From Sinohyriopsis cumingii (taxonomy: Eukaryota > Mollusca > Bivalvia > Unionida > Unionidae), in the NCBI GenBank assembly GCA_028554795.2, contig CM068838.1:93730974-93794973 (forward strand): DNA of 64,000 nt, written 5' to 3'. A program made the position numbers and the translations under genes. Under the pieces are notes generated by a model that had not been told where the DNA came from, searched no databases, and saw nothing but the letters and a program-made list of their open reading frames with translations. How positions within the stretch are numbered: position 1 is the stretch's first letter; each line of letters begins with the position of its first letter. Below are positions 52,626-63,500 of the stretch, in pieces.

Positions 52626-53060
52626 ATGACTTACATGAACTAGTATACATATAACGTGTGGAAAACCATGAACTTGTATGACTCTGGTATACACAAAGCT
52701 TGTGTGAAACTATGCACATGTATGATTTGCATGAAGCTGGTACACACATAAATTGTGTGAAACCATGCACATGAATAACTTGTATGCAGCTGGTACACAC
52801 ATAACTTGTGGAAAACAATGCACATATATGACATACATGAAGCTGATACACAGAACCTGTGTGAAACTCTGCACGTGTATAATATAACTTAACTTGCATG
52901 AAGCTGGTACACAGAACTTGTGGAAAACCATGCACATATATGAAATACATGAAGCTGGTACACACAGAACTTGGGTGAAACCATTCAGGTTTTTACTTGC
53001 ATTAGGTTGGTACGCAAAACGTCTGTGAATCCGTGCACATTTATTGCTTATATGGCACAT
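52626..53060. repeat. CACTA subterminal repeats, block 2b
   Basis: About seven units round TGTGTGAAACTATGCACATG and CATGAAGCTGGTACACACA, ending in the boundary sequence CACATTTATTGCTTATATGG that also ends block 1 at about 24,990. Confidence 0.8.
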
Positions 53061-53104
53061 AGCGATGGTCTGACTATTGATCATAATAAACAAATTAGTT
53101 GATA

Positions 53105-53510
53105 ACAATGACTAAACATGTATGACTTTAATATTCAGGTCCTGATTAAGTAAATAAAGTATTATTCAGCTGTACATTTTCTGATGTAGATAGCATGTTT
53201 ATTGTTGGCTTCTTAAAGGCAAATTGTGCTTTTGATGGAAATACATTTATATATCTGGCTTTTAAATAACTAAAGCCATTGAACAGTTATTTTAAATGTT
53301 AATTGTTACAAGCATGTTCTTTTTAAACTGCGCCCACACAATATTTGTGAAACCATGCGCATGCATTACTTTCACGGAACTGGTGCACACACAAAATTTG
53401 TGTGAAACTATGCACATGTACACATTTCATGAAGCTAATACACACATACCTTGTGTGAAACTATGCACGTGTATGACTTACATGAAGGTGGTATATAATG
53501 AATACATTTA
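53105..53510. repeat. CACTA 3' spacer and repeats, block 3
   Basis: ACTAAACATGTATGACTTTA and CAGGTCCTGATTAAGTAAAT open a third copy of the spacer also found at 24,430 and 25,620/51,818; three repeat units follow (53,330-53,510). Confidence 0.75.
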
Positions 53511-53575
53511 AAATAGAGGGAGGTAATACCACATTGACTGAATTCTGTCAATCTTGAAAATGTCCTGCAGGTTGA

Positions 53576-53576
<1 letters not shown>

Positions 53577-53645
<69 letters not shown>
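53577..53645. repeat. (TA)n microsatellite
   Basis: About 69 bp of TA repeats. Confidence 0.95.
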
Positions 53646-53648
<3 letters not shown>

Positions 53649-54269
53649 CTTTTTTATTATATTATGTACAGATTGGAAGCTGACTCGAGTATAACTGCAT
53701 TCAGAGAATAATTGCTGTTTTTGCATAATAATTTTTTTTCTTGAAATTCCAATATCTAGAATTTAAAATCCTTCTATTTTATGTTCATGAAATCATGTGT
53801 TTAGTGTGCGGATGTATCTTGTGTAACAGTACATAAAAAAATGTTTTTATGTGTGTCGCAGTAGTTCAGATTTTTTCCAATTGTCAGTGTCATGTTTGAA
53901 ACATATCAATCATCAGAAGCTTAACCTATTATTAGGCATTTTTGATTTTGTGGTTGTTGAGTTCATATATATAAACATTTTTTGTTTTGTTCCAACTGAA
54001 ATGTAAAATATTGTGATCAGCATTGGCAGTTGTCTTCACAAATAATGTAAAACAGTAAAAAGTAGCATTTGTATTTGGTTAAAAGTATGTATATCGATAC
54101 AAGAAATCATTCATGTTCATTTATTAAATTTTGACCTAGAGAGCAAAAATATAGCTGTATAAGAAACAAAACGAAAATTTTGCTCTCAGCTATTGAATTT
54201 AATCGATTATTGTTTGTGTGAAACTGATTATCAGCTATGACATTCAGACTGATTCACATCACTAATTGC
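53646..54269. other. No gene recognised
   Basis: AT-rich sequence between the TA repeat and the last subterminal repeats; nothing supported. Confidence 0.5.
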
Positions 54270-54430
54270 ACTGGTATACACAAAGCTTGTGTGAAATCAT
54301 GCGCTTGTATCATTTACATGAAGCTGGTACACACAAATATTGTTTGAAGACATCACATGTGTAACTTAAATGAAGCTGGTAACGAAAAACTTGTGTGACA
54401 CTATGCACATGATAACACACAAAATGTACT
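54270..54430. repeat. CACTA subterminal repeats, block 4
   Basis: Three diverged units (CACAAAGCTTGTGTGAAATC, CATGAAGCTGGTACACACAA), the rightmost trace of the CACTA element. Confidence 0.65.
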
Positions 54431-54832
54431 GAGACTTCATATGTATGCATGAATGAGGAAGAAGTAAAGGATCATTATTGATATATAAACGATGGGGTAT
54501 ATAAGAGATTATTAGATATACAAGTACCTTGGTTTCTGCATCATGTTAATCTATATTTAAACATGTTTGTAGCCCAATAGTTTGAATTTTATTAATTGCA
54601 ATCAAGTTCAAATAACTTATATTCCATACTGGTTATGATAAGGCAGTGCTTATGTTGGAATATAAAATCCAAGAATCACAGAAATATTCTCTCAGTAAAG
54701 TTTTCACTAATCAAATGACTCATTCAGAACTTACAAAGAAAAAAATCATTGATTTCAAGAGATGGAAATGATTAATGTGTCATTGACTAGGTATAAAGCA
54801 GACGAAGTAAAAAAACACAGTCAACGACATCA

Positions 54833-55244
54833 TTGATAAATATTTTATCTGAAATACTTACTCAGTGGAGAATAACACTACCACCAGCAACTATTCTCCA
54901 GTACAACAATGATCCATACGGATGTGCACGCCATATATCTCCGGGAGTAGTCAATATAACATCGACAATCACGGTTATTCTAGTTTGTGACGTGCTCAAT
55001 GGCAGCTATCAAATAGATCTTGGAAAGTCAAATCAGGCTCAGCAGGGTTATATCTTATACATGTTCAATACACAAGTTCCCCTTTGGGGATTTGATCGTG
55101 CAAGAACCAACTAATCATTTTTATCTACTGTGTCATAATAGTGTATTATCACGAATAAATTTTAAACTCACTGACCACCTAGGACGCTTAATAGACGTGC
55201 GTGGGGACAAATTTATTGTGAATCTGTATGTAAAATCGTAGACT
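54833..55244 (+). pseudogene. Capsid-like (penton-type) C-terminal fragment of a virus-like element
   Basis: Two overlapping frames. The first has ARHISPGVVNITSTITVILV, CDVLNGSYQ and QQGYILYMFN; after a frameshift near 55,080 the second continues PFGDLIVQEPTNHFYLL and ends SRINFKLTDHLGRLIDVRGD, KFIVNLYVKS. The LTDxxGRxIDxRG end near the stop resembles minor capsid-like proteins of Polinton-like elements in invertebrates. It differs from the Polinton minor capsid at 43.1 kb, and might be the displaced end of the element at 1.9-8.0 kb. Recognition is from general pattern, so moderate to low confidence. Confidence 0.35.
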
Positions 55245-55724
55245 TTTATCGTAAGATTTCTGATCTTATGATCTTTAATCATAATGAATATTGTCATAAT
55301 GATCTTTGATCATAAAAATTGTATTTATTCCGAAATGTTTTATTTATTCAGAAATTGATGGGGTAGTTGATACTCAAAACCATGTAAATCGATCAGTTTG
55401 TTAATTATGATGGGTAGTAAGGTAGTCAAAATCATGTATTATCGATCAGTTTGCTAATTCTCATATGTAGTTAGGTAGTCAAAATCATATAAATCGATAA
55501 AAAAAAAAAAAACATTTATCCAAAAACTTGGTGACGTGGTGGGAGGGTGATTTTTTCCCGTTGAGTTTCAAGGCTTTAGCGCAGCCCCCAATTAATTATA
55601 AAAATCACAAATATGCGTAACTACCGACAGTTGTCAGTCATGGGACTCGATCGCCAGACCACTAGCAATGAGCCACGGAAGCATCTGACAGATATATGAT
55701 TCAAAAATTATTATATAGTTAACC
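55245..55724. other. No gene; short repeats of TAGGTAGTCAAAATCATRTA type
   Basis: TAGTCAAAATCATGTATTAT and TAGTCAAAATCATATAAATC (55,430-55,490) are related to each other and loosely to 1-110 of the window. No coding region seen. Confidence 0.4.
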
Positions 55725-56007
55725 ATTAACGGTTATCGGGGCCCCGAGTGGCCGAGTGGTCTAAAGCGCTCTCCGTTACGGATCACTGCCATCTCACCTC
55801 TGTCTGCGGCGGTTCGAGTCTAGGATTCAGCCAATGTGGGTATGTGAGAAAGCTTGCCAGTAGCTTCTCGTGGGTCGGTGGTTCTTTCCGGGGTTTTCCC
55901 GGGTTCTTCCTCCACCATTAATATGGGCCGCCATGTATAGCCTATCGTGTGCTGAAAAATGGCGTTAAGCCCCAAAACAACAACAACAACAACAATTAAC
56001 GGTTATC
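55725..56007 (+). mobile_element. tRNA-derived SINE with perfect 13-bp target duplication
   Basis: ATTAACGGTTATC at 55,725-55,737 is repeated at 55,995-56,007. Between them: the head CGAGTGGCCGAGTGGTCTAA (box A), GCGGTTCGAGTCTAGG (box B), the body with AGTAGCTTCTCGTGGGTCGG and CCCGGGTTCTTCCTCCACC, ATGGCGTTAAGCCCC and an (AAC)n tail. Same family as 742-998. Confidence 0.92.
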
Positions 56008-56499
56008 ACCGAAGAATGTTTTCTATGCAACTGAATTTTAATTCTGAACACGTAAACTTCAGGACACTTTATACAATGTATTTATTTCTATATTAAATCG
56101 GATATACCTAAAAATAATGTAGGAAACGTTGTGGATTCATGACATAGTCAATGGGAGGTAACTTAATTACATGAGTGTACTCAATGGAGCTATCTCTCTT
56201 AAAAACACTAATTTTATTTTTTAACGTAGAATACTAAAAAAAAAAAAAACAATTTATCGAATTTATCTTCAATATTACGGGTTCTCACCTGACATAACAA
56301 GGAGAACTAACACAAAAAAAAATTATTTGTTTACAAGTCTGATATTTTATCGTAAATACGTCTGTGGGTCCGTGACATGGTCAAAGATAGGTAACTTAAT
56401 TACATGAGTATACTCAACGGAGTTATCTCCAGTACACTGAAATTTATATAGAAAAACATTAAATAAATAGTTAATAGATATAATTCGTGTGTGATTGTA
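56008..56499. other. No gene recognised
   Basis: AT-rich; the block CATGGTCAAAGATAGGTAAC / CATAGTCAATGGGAGGTAAC with ACTTAATTACATGAGT occurs twice (56,140-56,195 and 56,375-56,430), an imperfect direct repeat about 230 bp apart. Confidence 0.5.
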
Positions 56500-57613
56500 T
56501 GCATGTCTGTTAATATTTTACTGTGTCGTTCCGGTGCTTTTTTTAAACTGTATTTTGGAAGAAGCATGTTTTGTCTTTTTCTATGAGTTTGGATTTAATT
56601 TAATAATTTGTTGAAGAGTTTAAGTTTGGGATTTGTAGAGTGATTTACTGCAGTTGTGGGAGGCTCAAAATTTACGATTCTCTTGAGATGGCCCATATAA
56701 GGTTGGCCTTTAGTATTTGAGGCATCCCTCTTCTGTTTTCTTTGTATACATTACTGAGTGTTTGGGCAGGCAATGTCAGATAAGTAGGATGCGGTCATTG
56801 TGGTACGCTTTTACTATATAGCATTACTCTTGAGTTTGCGCTTATGACTTTATGCTATACATGTGTTGGGTTTTCTTCTGTATTCCTATTCCGGCGCTTT
56901 GAATGCGGCTTAATATAGACCTAATGATCCTTGTATGGCTTATATCAGGTGTTGGGATGGGGTTGGTGTATTGTAATCAGGTATACGGTGCTGATTTAGT
57001 GCATAGTAGGGTGGACATGGTGGATGGAAGTTATCGACTCAGTAATGTGAAACGAAGAAACTAAGCTCCCCGCCGCTTGTGCTTGTAATCTGATAATATT
57101 GACTGGTGTTGGTAGGAGTGTGTGTGTGTGTTTGGGGTGGGGGAGAAGTGGGGACGCAGAGTTCAGACTTATGTCACTGTTAATTATGTTAGCCATATGC
57201 TTCTTCTTCTCCTATCAATAGTGTTGTATATGTAGTCAGTTATTTTTATTATATACACTTTGGAGTCGATAATGTCCCTAGTGTATAGAAGCTGATTTTC
57301 TTTGTTATATCCTATCGTATTTTGAATTTCGTGTACAATTTTATGTATATGTCTTTCATTCCTTTTTCACTATAGTATTAGATGTTTATTTCGTGTATGG
57401 GCCATTTTTACATATTGGACTTGGGGGATGCGCTGCAGGATTTTCCTTTTGAAGGTATTTTCCTTGTCCACCATGCGTCGTGTAGATATAATATTCTTGC
57501 TTGCCTTTGTGTCTCTTTTGTTTTTACCCATTGATCCCATCCCATTTAATAGTAGGATTGTTTATTTATTCTGTATTTAACATGTTATTTGCCTCTTATT
57601 TCAAATAGGTATA

Positions 57614-57702
<89 letters not shown>

Positions 57703-57960
57703 TCTTTTTCTGTATATTTCCATATATGTTTGTCTTCCCTATAAAGTTTTAGTGTATTAGTTATTCTGTATATAGTTTTAGGTGGACTTAGTACTTTAGT
57801 AATTTTATTGTTTCTATATATTTCCGGTTTGTTCAAAAGAAATCCAAACCAGTATAAGTATATGTCTTGCCAAATGTGTTGCTGCTGTAAGTTTTGAAGG
57901 CGATCTATGTGGTTGGTCATTTGTTTAACCCTAAGGGGTGTTTTTGGCCATTACATCGAA
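56500..57960 (-). mobile_element. Second copy of the Tx1/L1-like LINE, 3' part, minus strand
   Basis: Reading from 57,920 leftward: IWQDIYLYWFGFLLNKPEIY and RNNKITKVLSPPKTIYR match the segment at 29,240-29,340 (GIYTYWFGFILRNRSDIY, KNNRLTKLLECPIKFRG) of the first LINE. After a microsatellite, YLHDAWWTRK (about 57,480) corresponds to YMHDAWLTGE of ORF2. It is degraded by stops. The left limit is approximate, set where LINE-like text fades. Confidence 0.7.
57613..57700. repeat. (AC)n(AT)n compound microsatellite
   Basis: About 34 bp of AC repeats followed by about 54 bp of AT repeats, inside the LINE ORF2 copy. Confidence 0.95.
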
Positions 57961-58242
57961 CACATTACACTGGTTTACTAGAATGTAGAATATGATAACA
58001 ACACTGGCTTATATACAAAATTGTAATGTACAGTCCAACATTTAGGTCAGTTCTTGTCATTCATTTGACCAATGAGCGTAAGCCTAATGACCAAAAAATG
58101 GGACGCATTGCTGTTGAATTGTTGATATGTTAGGTGAGTTGTTAATGTTAGTCTTTAGTACAACGAATTTAGAAACAGCATTAATAAACAAAGTATTCGT
58201 GGTATGGTATTTTAGTAATTTGTTTATTCATTGAAATATGGC

Positions 58243-58345
58243 CTCGAGTGGCAGAGTGGTTTAAAGCGCTCACCGTTATGGATTACTGCACTGTCACCTT
58301 TGTCCGCGTGGTTTCGAGTCTCGGGTTCGGCCAATGTATTATATA
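58243..58345 (+). mobile_element. SINE head fragment
   Basis: CTCGAGTGGCAGAGTGGTTT, AAAGCGCTCACCGTTATGGA and GTGGTTTCGAGTCTCGGGTT match the tRNA-like head of the SINEs at 742-998 and 55,738-55,994. The conserved body and tail are missing or unrecognisable after about 58,345. It does not form a complete tRNA cloverleaf. Confidence 0.6.
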
Positions 58346-59339
58346 TACATGGGCGTGTATGTGCGAGGCAGCCAGTTATATGGGGAGACGATTAAACATT
58401 TTTTTTAATACATGTTTTCTTTTATTAGTTAGCTTTTTGAGTAATTACCTCTTTCTGTGTCTCCAAGGGTAATGTATCGTGATAAGAAGTGGTGCGTTCA
58501 TTTGGGTGTAAAATATGGAGAGGACATTTTATTAGGCTACACGTTAGTACAATATCATTCGTTTTCGTTTTAACAGTAACTGCTATCTCCACATTAACAA
58601 AACACTCATATATACATACGCATACACTATGTCTGTGGAATACAAACATAAACAGAGCAATATGTACACATTTGTTTTCGCTCGAAGAAAATATTAGTGC
58701 ACTAAAATAATTTTTACGTCTCACCTCTTCTGTATTTTTTAAATCATGTCTGATAATTTTGTAATTTTTCTGAGTTCAGATGAACTCATACGTGGACTAA
58801 GAGACGGTCGGATTGAGATGATGAACGGACAGAAAATAGCATTAACGAATGTAGTGATTATATTGACCAAAAATAAATGATTCAATGAATAATTGACTGT
58901 ACATCGGATAGTTTTCTAACAATGATATAATACTTGTTGAAGCAAATGAGAGACAGTATTAACACGTATAGTTTCTGAAATAAAAATAAAAATATAATCG
59001 AATGGATGAAAAAGGGCGAGACTAATTTTGGGATGATAGTAACCTCGGGATACAAACACATAAATATATTTTAAAGTCGGTTTATGAGCACATCATATCA
59101 GAAAAAAGTACCAAATTTCTGATGATATAACATTTTTACCTCTACCAACTGTTATCCATTCTCCTTCCTCCTCGTCCCACTCCCATCCCGGCGTATCACA
59201 GTGAAATTAGAGATCATTTTTAATAACCACGTAGTATATAGTGATGCCATTTGTTTTTCTTGCAACAAACTTAACAGTACAAACAGGAAATACTTTGCAG
59301 TAATTGCCAGCAGTTAAAAACATTATGTATGTGTACGAT
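58346..59339. other. No gene recognised
   Basis: AT-rich. A 44-codon frame at about 58,746-58,880 (FVIFLSSDELIRGLRDGRIE) is open from an ATG to TGA but has no supporting evidence. Confidence 0.4.
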
Positions 59340-60330
59340 ATATATTGTATTATTATATTTGATAGATATTAGCATTAGGGCGCTGTATAGCGACAATGAT
59401 AATCGCAGTCAAAAAGGTATTGGGGCTGGATGGCGACAAGGCTTTTACTGACCCCTTTGGGATGTATAGCGACAATGATAAGTTGGCGTCGATAAGTGAT
59501 GGTATAGCAGCGGCTACCAAAGACAACCTAGTCACACATCGGAAGAGACCGATTTTAACTGGGATTTAGTAGATTTCCTCACTTCTTTGCAAGAATTTGT
59601 TGCGGTACCAATACCCTCTTCACATTCTCCTTCCTTATCACACGTTGAGGATTTTAAACAGAAACATCAAAAAACATTGGAGAGGTTTTTACAGTAGCAG
59701 AAAGAAGCAGAACAATGTTTTCTCCTTCAACAGCAACAACGGCAAGAAGAAGAGGCAATAAGAAAACGACAAGAAAAATAAGCAGCAGCATAGACGAAAC
59801 AGTGTCTAGGAGAGAAGGAGGACAGTGAAAGTCCAACGGTGACGGTAATCGCAGACATCTTAACATAGTTAAGGAGTCAGAAACAAATGTATCAGGCATC
59901 TTTATTGCATACCAAGAGAAAGACCTACTCGAGCCAAACAGCCAAACCTTGTTACTAAACCTGAGATAACCACCCTAAAGATTTTACCAAATCAACATCT
60001 ACAGGAACATGTCAAGGAGTTGGCCTTAGCCGTGGCAAAGGCTTAAGGCAGTTAAAGCTGATTACGTCCAGATCCTGTGTTTGTAATTGTTGTGTGAAAA
60101 AGAAAACAAACACCCAACGGTCCTTTTCAGTACCACCCACTTCTCGCGAAAAGAGATCATTTTCATTTTGCCAAATTCAATCAAACATCTAAATCCTTGT
60201 TTCGACCCATGATGTACGCGTGTGAGTGCGCGAGTGTAGGTCCTTATTCCAAACAATCAAAACCAGGAGACATGTTTTCTGTCTGGTCTATTCTGGTACA
60301 CATTTTACAATATAATTGACAACACAAAAC
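59340..60330 (+). pseudogene. Relic of a Polinton left-end Gln-rich gene with its 3' region
   Basis: From about 59,540 the sequence is a decayed homologue of 30,725-31,440: NWDLVDFLTSLQEFV corresponds to NWDFVDFLTSQEFVL, followed by QKEAEQCFLLQQQQRQEEEA in place of QKEAEQAFLLQQQQQEEEV, and TVTVIADI. Several stops interrupt it. The region continues through GVGLSRGKGLRQLKL and the 3' stem-loop to about 60,330 (GAGTGCGCGAGTGTAGG in both). The stretch 59,345-59,565, open in another frame (TDPFGMYSDNDKLASISDGI), has no counterpart in the intact Polinton. No terminal repeats were found, so this is a fragment of an older relative. Confidence 0.75.
60119..60160 (+). terminator. Decayed histone-type 3' stem-loop in the Polinton relic
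   Basis: GGTCCTTTTCAGTACCACCC with ACCCA and CGCGAAAAGAGATCA downstream. One stem pair is lost relative to 31,262-31,277, but loop, ACCCA and the purine-rich element remain. Confidence 0.6.
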
Positions 60331-60479
60331 TGATTTTCAATCATTCTTTCTTTGAAGAATTTTCAAAATATATCGTGTATGCTATATCCTGATTTTATCT
60401 TTGCGAGCCCGTTCTTTTGAAAACAAAACATAGCTCATTGTCAATATGTGTTTTGTAATTATTGTTCTATTCTTCACAT

Positions 60480-60545
60480 ACTGCCCGCCATGTATAACCT
60501 ATCATGTGCGAAAAATGGCGTTAAACCCTACAACAACAGCAACAT
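60480..60545 (+). mobile_element. SINE tail fragment
   Basis: GCCGCC-like CCCGCCATGTATAACCTATC, then AATGGCGTTAAACCCTACAA and (CAA)n, the 3' end of the same SINE family. Confidence 0.6.
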
Positions 60546-63500
60546 GTTCACATGCTTGCGTGTCTATAATGTCCGCTTGCCACTGGTTATCAGTATTTTA
60601 TGCCCTTATGAACTGATATATTTTATGTCGAGTGCTCGTGTAATATATAGATAGATTGTGCAGATAGAAATTCTTCAAAATTCATTTTGCTTAGTTTTCT
60701 GATTGCTCCGATGATTCTTTTCCATAATAGACTAATATTTATGTAAATGTTGACAACTGTTTTGAAGCCTATTGTGAAAGTATTAAGACACCAACTGATA
60801 GCTACACATTTGATAAATTATCTTTTGGTGTTATAAACATTTCATCAAACCGTAAGGCAGTGGCACTAACATCAATTAGAAATTTGGAAGTTATTCATTT
60901 TTGGGTTCACTGTTGTACCAATGTTCTTACTGTTTTAGTCTTAACTTTTAATTCCGTTTTGACTAATTTGGCGTTTGGTGATATGTAACGTTTCCTGCAT
61001 AAGCCATTGCACTGTCAACTATCCCCATCCCCAAAATTAGTATCGGTTTACTGACTCTTGTCCTAATTTCGTTCCAGAACAGCCCAAAACAGTTTTCCAA
61101 ACTTGAAGAGTAATTAGCTACCAGAAGCGTATTTCTCTCGCAGGCTGACCGTGAGTTTTGATGGTGAGAAAGGTATTTATGAAGTCACATGTGAATAGTT
61201 ATAGTAACTGATATTAAATAAAATAGCTTATTTCCATTAAAGGTCCCATTTTAGAGTAGAGTGGTTCTAATATGATGTTTTTAATATCAATGCCTAAAAG
61301 AAACGTTGATGACTTTGTTGAAAATATTATGATGTAAACGCAGCTATTTTGTTGATAACTGCATATATGAGGACATTAAAGAAATTCGTCCAGGGAGCAC
61401 TGAAGATTTTGTAATGATTCCAGCAAAATACAGACAAAATGTCTCTAATGTTTAGCGCATTAGCATGAGATACAGATTTGCCTCTATGAGAGTGAGAGAC
61501 AGAGACAGAGAGACAGAGTTTACATAAATCATCGGCATTCATTGGCCCTCTCCAACATTGCTTTATTTCTTTATTGACGGCGGATTCCCTGATGAAAAAT
61601 GTTACAATGTGAATGGCGAATGCAACGTCACACTTCACACCTCCTCTCTCCTCTAAACGATGTAATAAAAGCTAAATAGTGTAGCTTTGTGCCACTAGGT
61701 TATATATATGAAACAGAGATTAGATTAGCGGAAACATTCTTCAGCTCTACGTAGTGGCAGCTGCGAAAACGTACTTCATGGAACCATGCCAGAATGACTC
61801 TTCATTATTACAATATGGTAAAGTGTAGCCACTTCTAAATTTCTAAACATATAGTGTTTGAATGAAGTTTGTCAGAAGGTAGGCTGGTTCATGTCCACAT
61901 TCTTCTGTGGGCAGGCTTGAGTTTTATTTGTTTCTGTCAGTTAATATTTAGACTAGGCTTCTGTACATAGTGGAATCTGTGCTACATATATTAAACTCAC
62001 CATACCCTCATACACACTGTTAACTAAAATATACCTTTAATTGCACTTTCTGTTGTTCTTTTCCTGGGGCTTTACATCATTTTTCTTAGAAGAATCTATA
62101 TACCGAGTAATGACCCGAAGTGTTGATAAATGGGCCGTATTTAACCGGGCTTAAACTCTTTTCAACAATTCTCTCTGTTCAGTCGAATTGAAAATATGTC
62201 CGCCAAAATGTTGAGTGCAATTGAAAAATGAAACAGTCCCAGTAAGCGGGATAAAGAAATGTTCCCAAGATCGCAGACAATCGTTGAAAAGAATACTGAG
62301 CAAGTATTTGGCAGCGTTTTGGTCCAGCCAGAATCGCATACTGTGATAGTGAACGTATTGACATGTAAAAAATTGAAACTGCATATTCTATATATAAAGT
62401 GGACCGCCTTTTTGAGAAATATAATATCAAATAGATAATTAGTGTATCAGTTCTAACCTATACTATATAGCCTGTTTTTAATAAACAAACAAACACGTGA
62501 ACAAAGGTGCACAATAATCCAAATTCTTTTTCATAATACCTCAGTAAGACTCATTTCAGTGATAAATTTTCCATAGACATCAATAACATTGTTAGAGAAA
62601 AAGAAATATTAGATTTGTGTTCACTCGATTGCTCAGTAAAAAACACGTTTATTTACTTAATGAATTTGCCGCAAACATTACCTAATAAACCTAATGTCTT
62701 CACGATGAATGTCCAAAAAGCTGTATACCTGTAAAATACATCCTTTGCAAAGGTTGTAAACCAAAAACAACTTTGCCGTGAATAGAGGATTATTGGGTTA
62801 AGTGTAAGACGGTATCTATGTGTAATTTGAAATGTGTTGATCAAAGTCCTCATAAATTTCAAAAAGGACAGTTGTCATGTTAATTGTTTTCAGAATGGTC
62901 CATTCTCGAAGTATTGAGTACGGTATCAGATGTTAAGCTATTCTAAGACTGCTGGTCCTCTCAATGAACATGTAATGGTCGAAGTCCATTAAATGTGTAT
63001 CATATGTACTTGGAATGCTTACAATGAAAATTTTTAAAAGAAACGTGGTCTAAATAAAACAATAATCCATGTTATTCGTACATGAATTCAAAGATAATAT
63101 ACAACCCCAGTATTAATATTGGTACATCTCCGTGGTGTTTACATAAGTAATCGAAAATAACGAAAACGAGCACGTTTGTTACAATTCAAGAAATAATTTA
63201 TTTCCCTATAACACAAAGTGAAAATATAAAATTTACTTACGGTATCGCAATTTAAATCCTAAATAATTTAAGAATTACTAACACATATCATATTGAATAC
63301 AGCTCTGAATAAACATTAAATGTATTCAAAATAATTTCCAACGCTGAAGGTAATTATGTGACAGTAATTTCCTGTAGTATCTAATGCACTAATGTACAGA
63401 CGGCAGTAATTCGTAAAGACAAACTGGAATTCCGATGATAGATGGCTCTATATGTTCAAATTGGAGCAGCGCTATAGGAACAAGAGAAACCCTAAGCTAA

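Larger units (their letters stand above)
17338..54430 (+). mobile_element. CACTA/EnSpm-type DNA transposon with tandem 3' regions, hosting nested insertions
   Basis: The extent is from the transposase exon to the last subterminal repeat. After removing the two LINEs and the Polinton, the 3' part is a tandem series: transposase C-terminus (23,899-24,230), a spacer with ATTCAGGTCCTGATTAAG, a repeat array (24,600-25,010), a second C-terminus (25,230-25,530), the same spacer split by the Tx1/L1-like LINE (25,600-25,662 and 51,818-52,020), more arrays, and a third spacer (53,105-53,330) with array. Terminal inverted repeats and a 3-bp duplication were not located, so the outer limits are uncertain. 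Confidence 0.6.

Noticed and set aside
55738..55830. tRNA gene (box A and box B present)
   Set aside because: The acceptor stem does not close, a conserved body and (AAC)n tail follow, and perfect 13-bp target duplications flank the whole unit, so it is a SINE.
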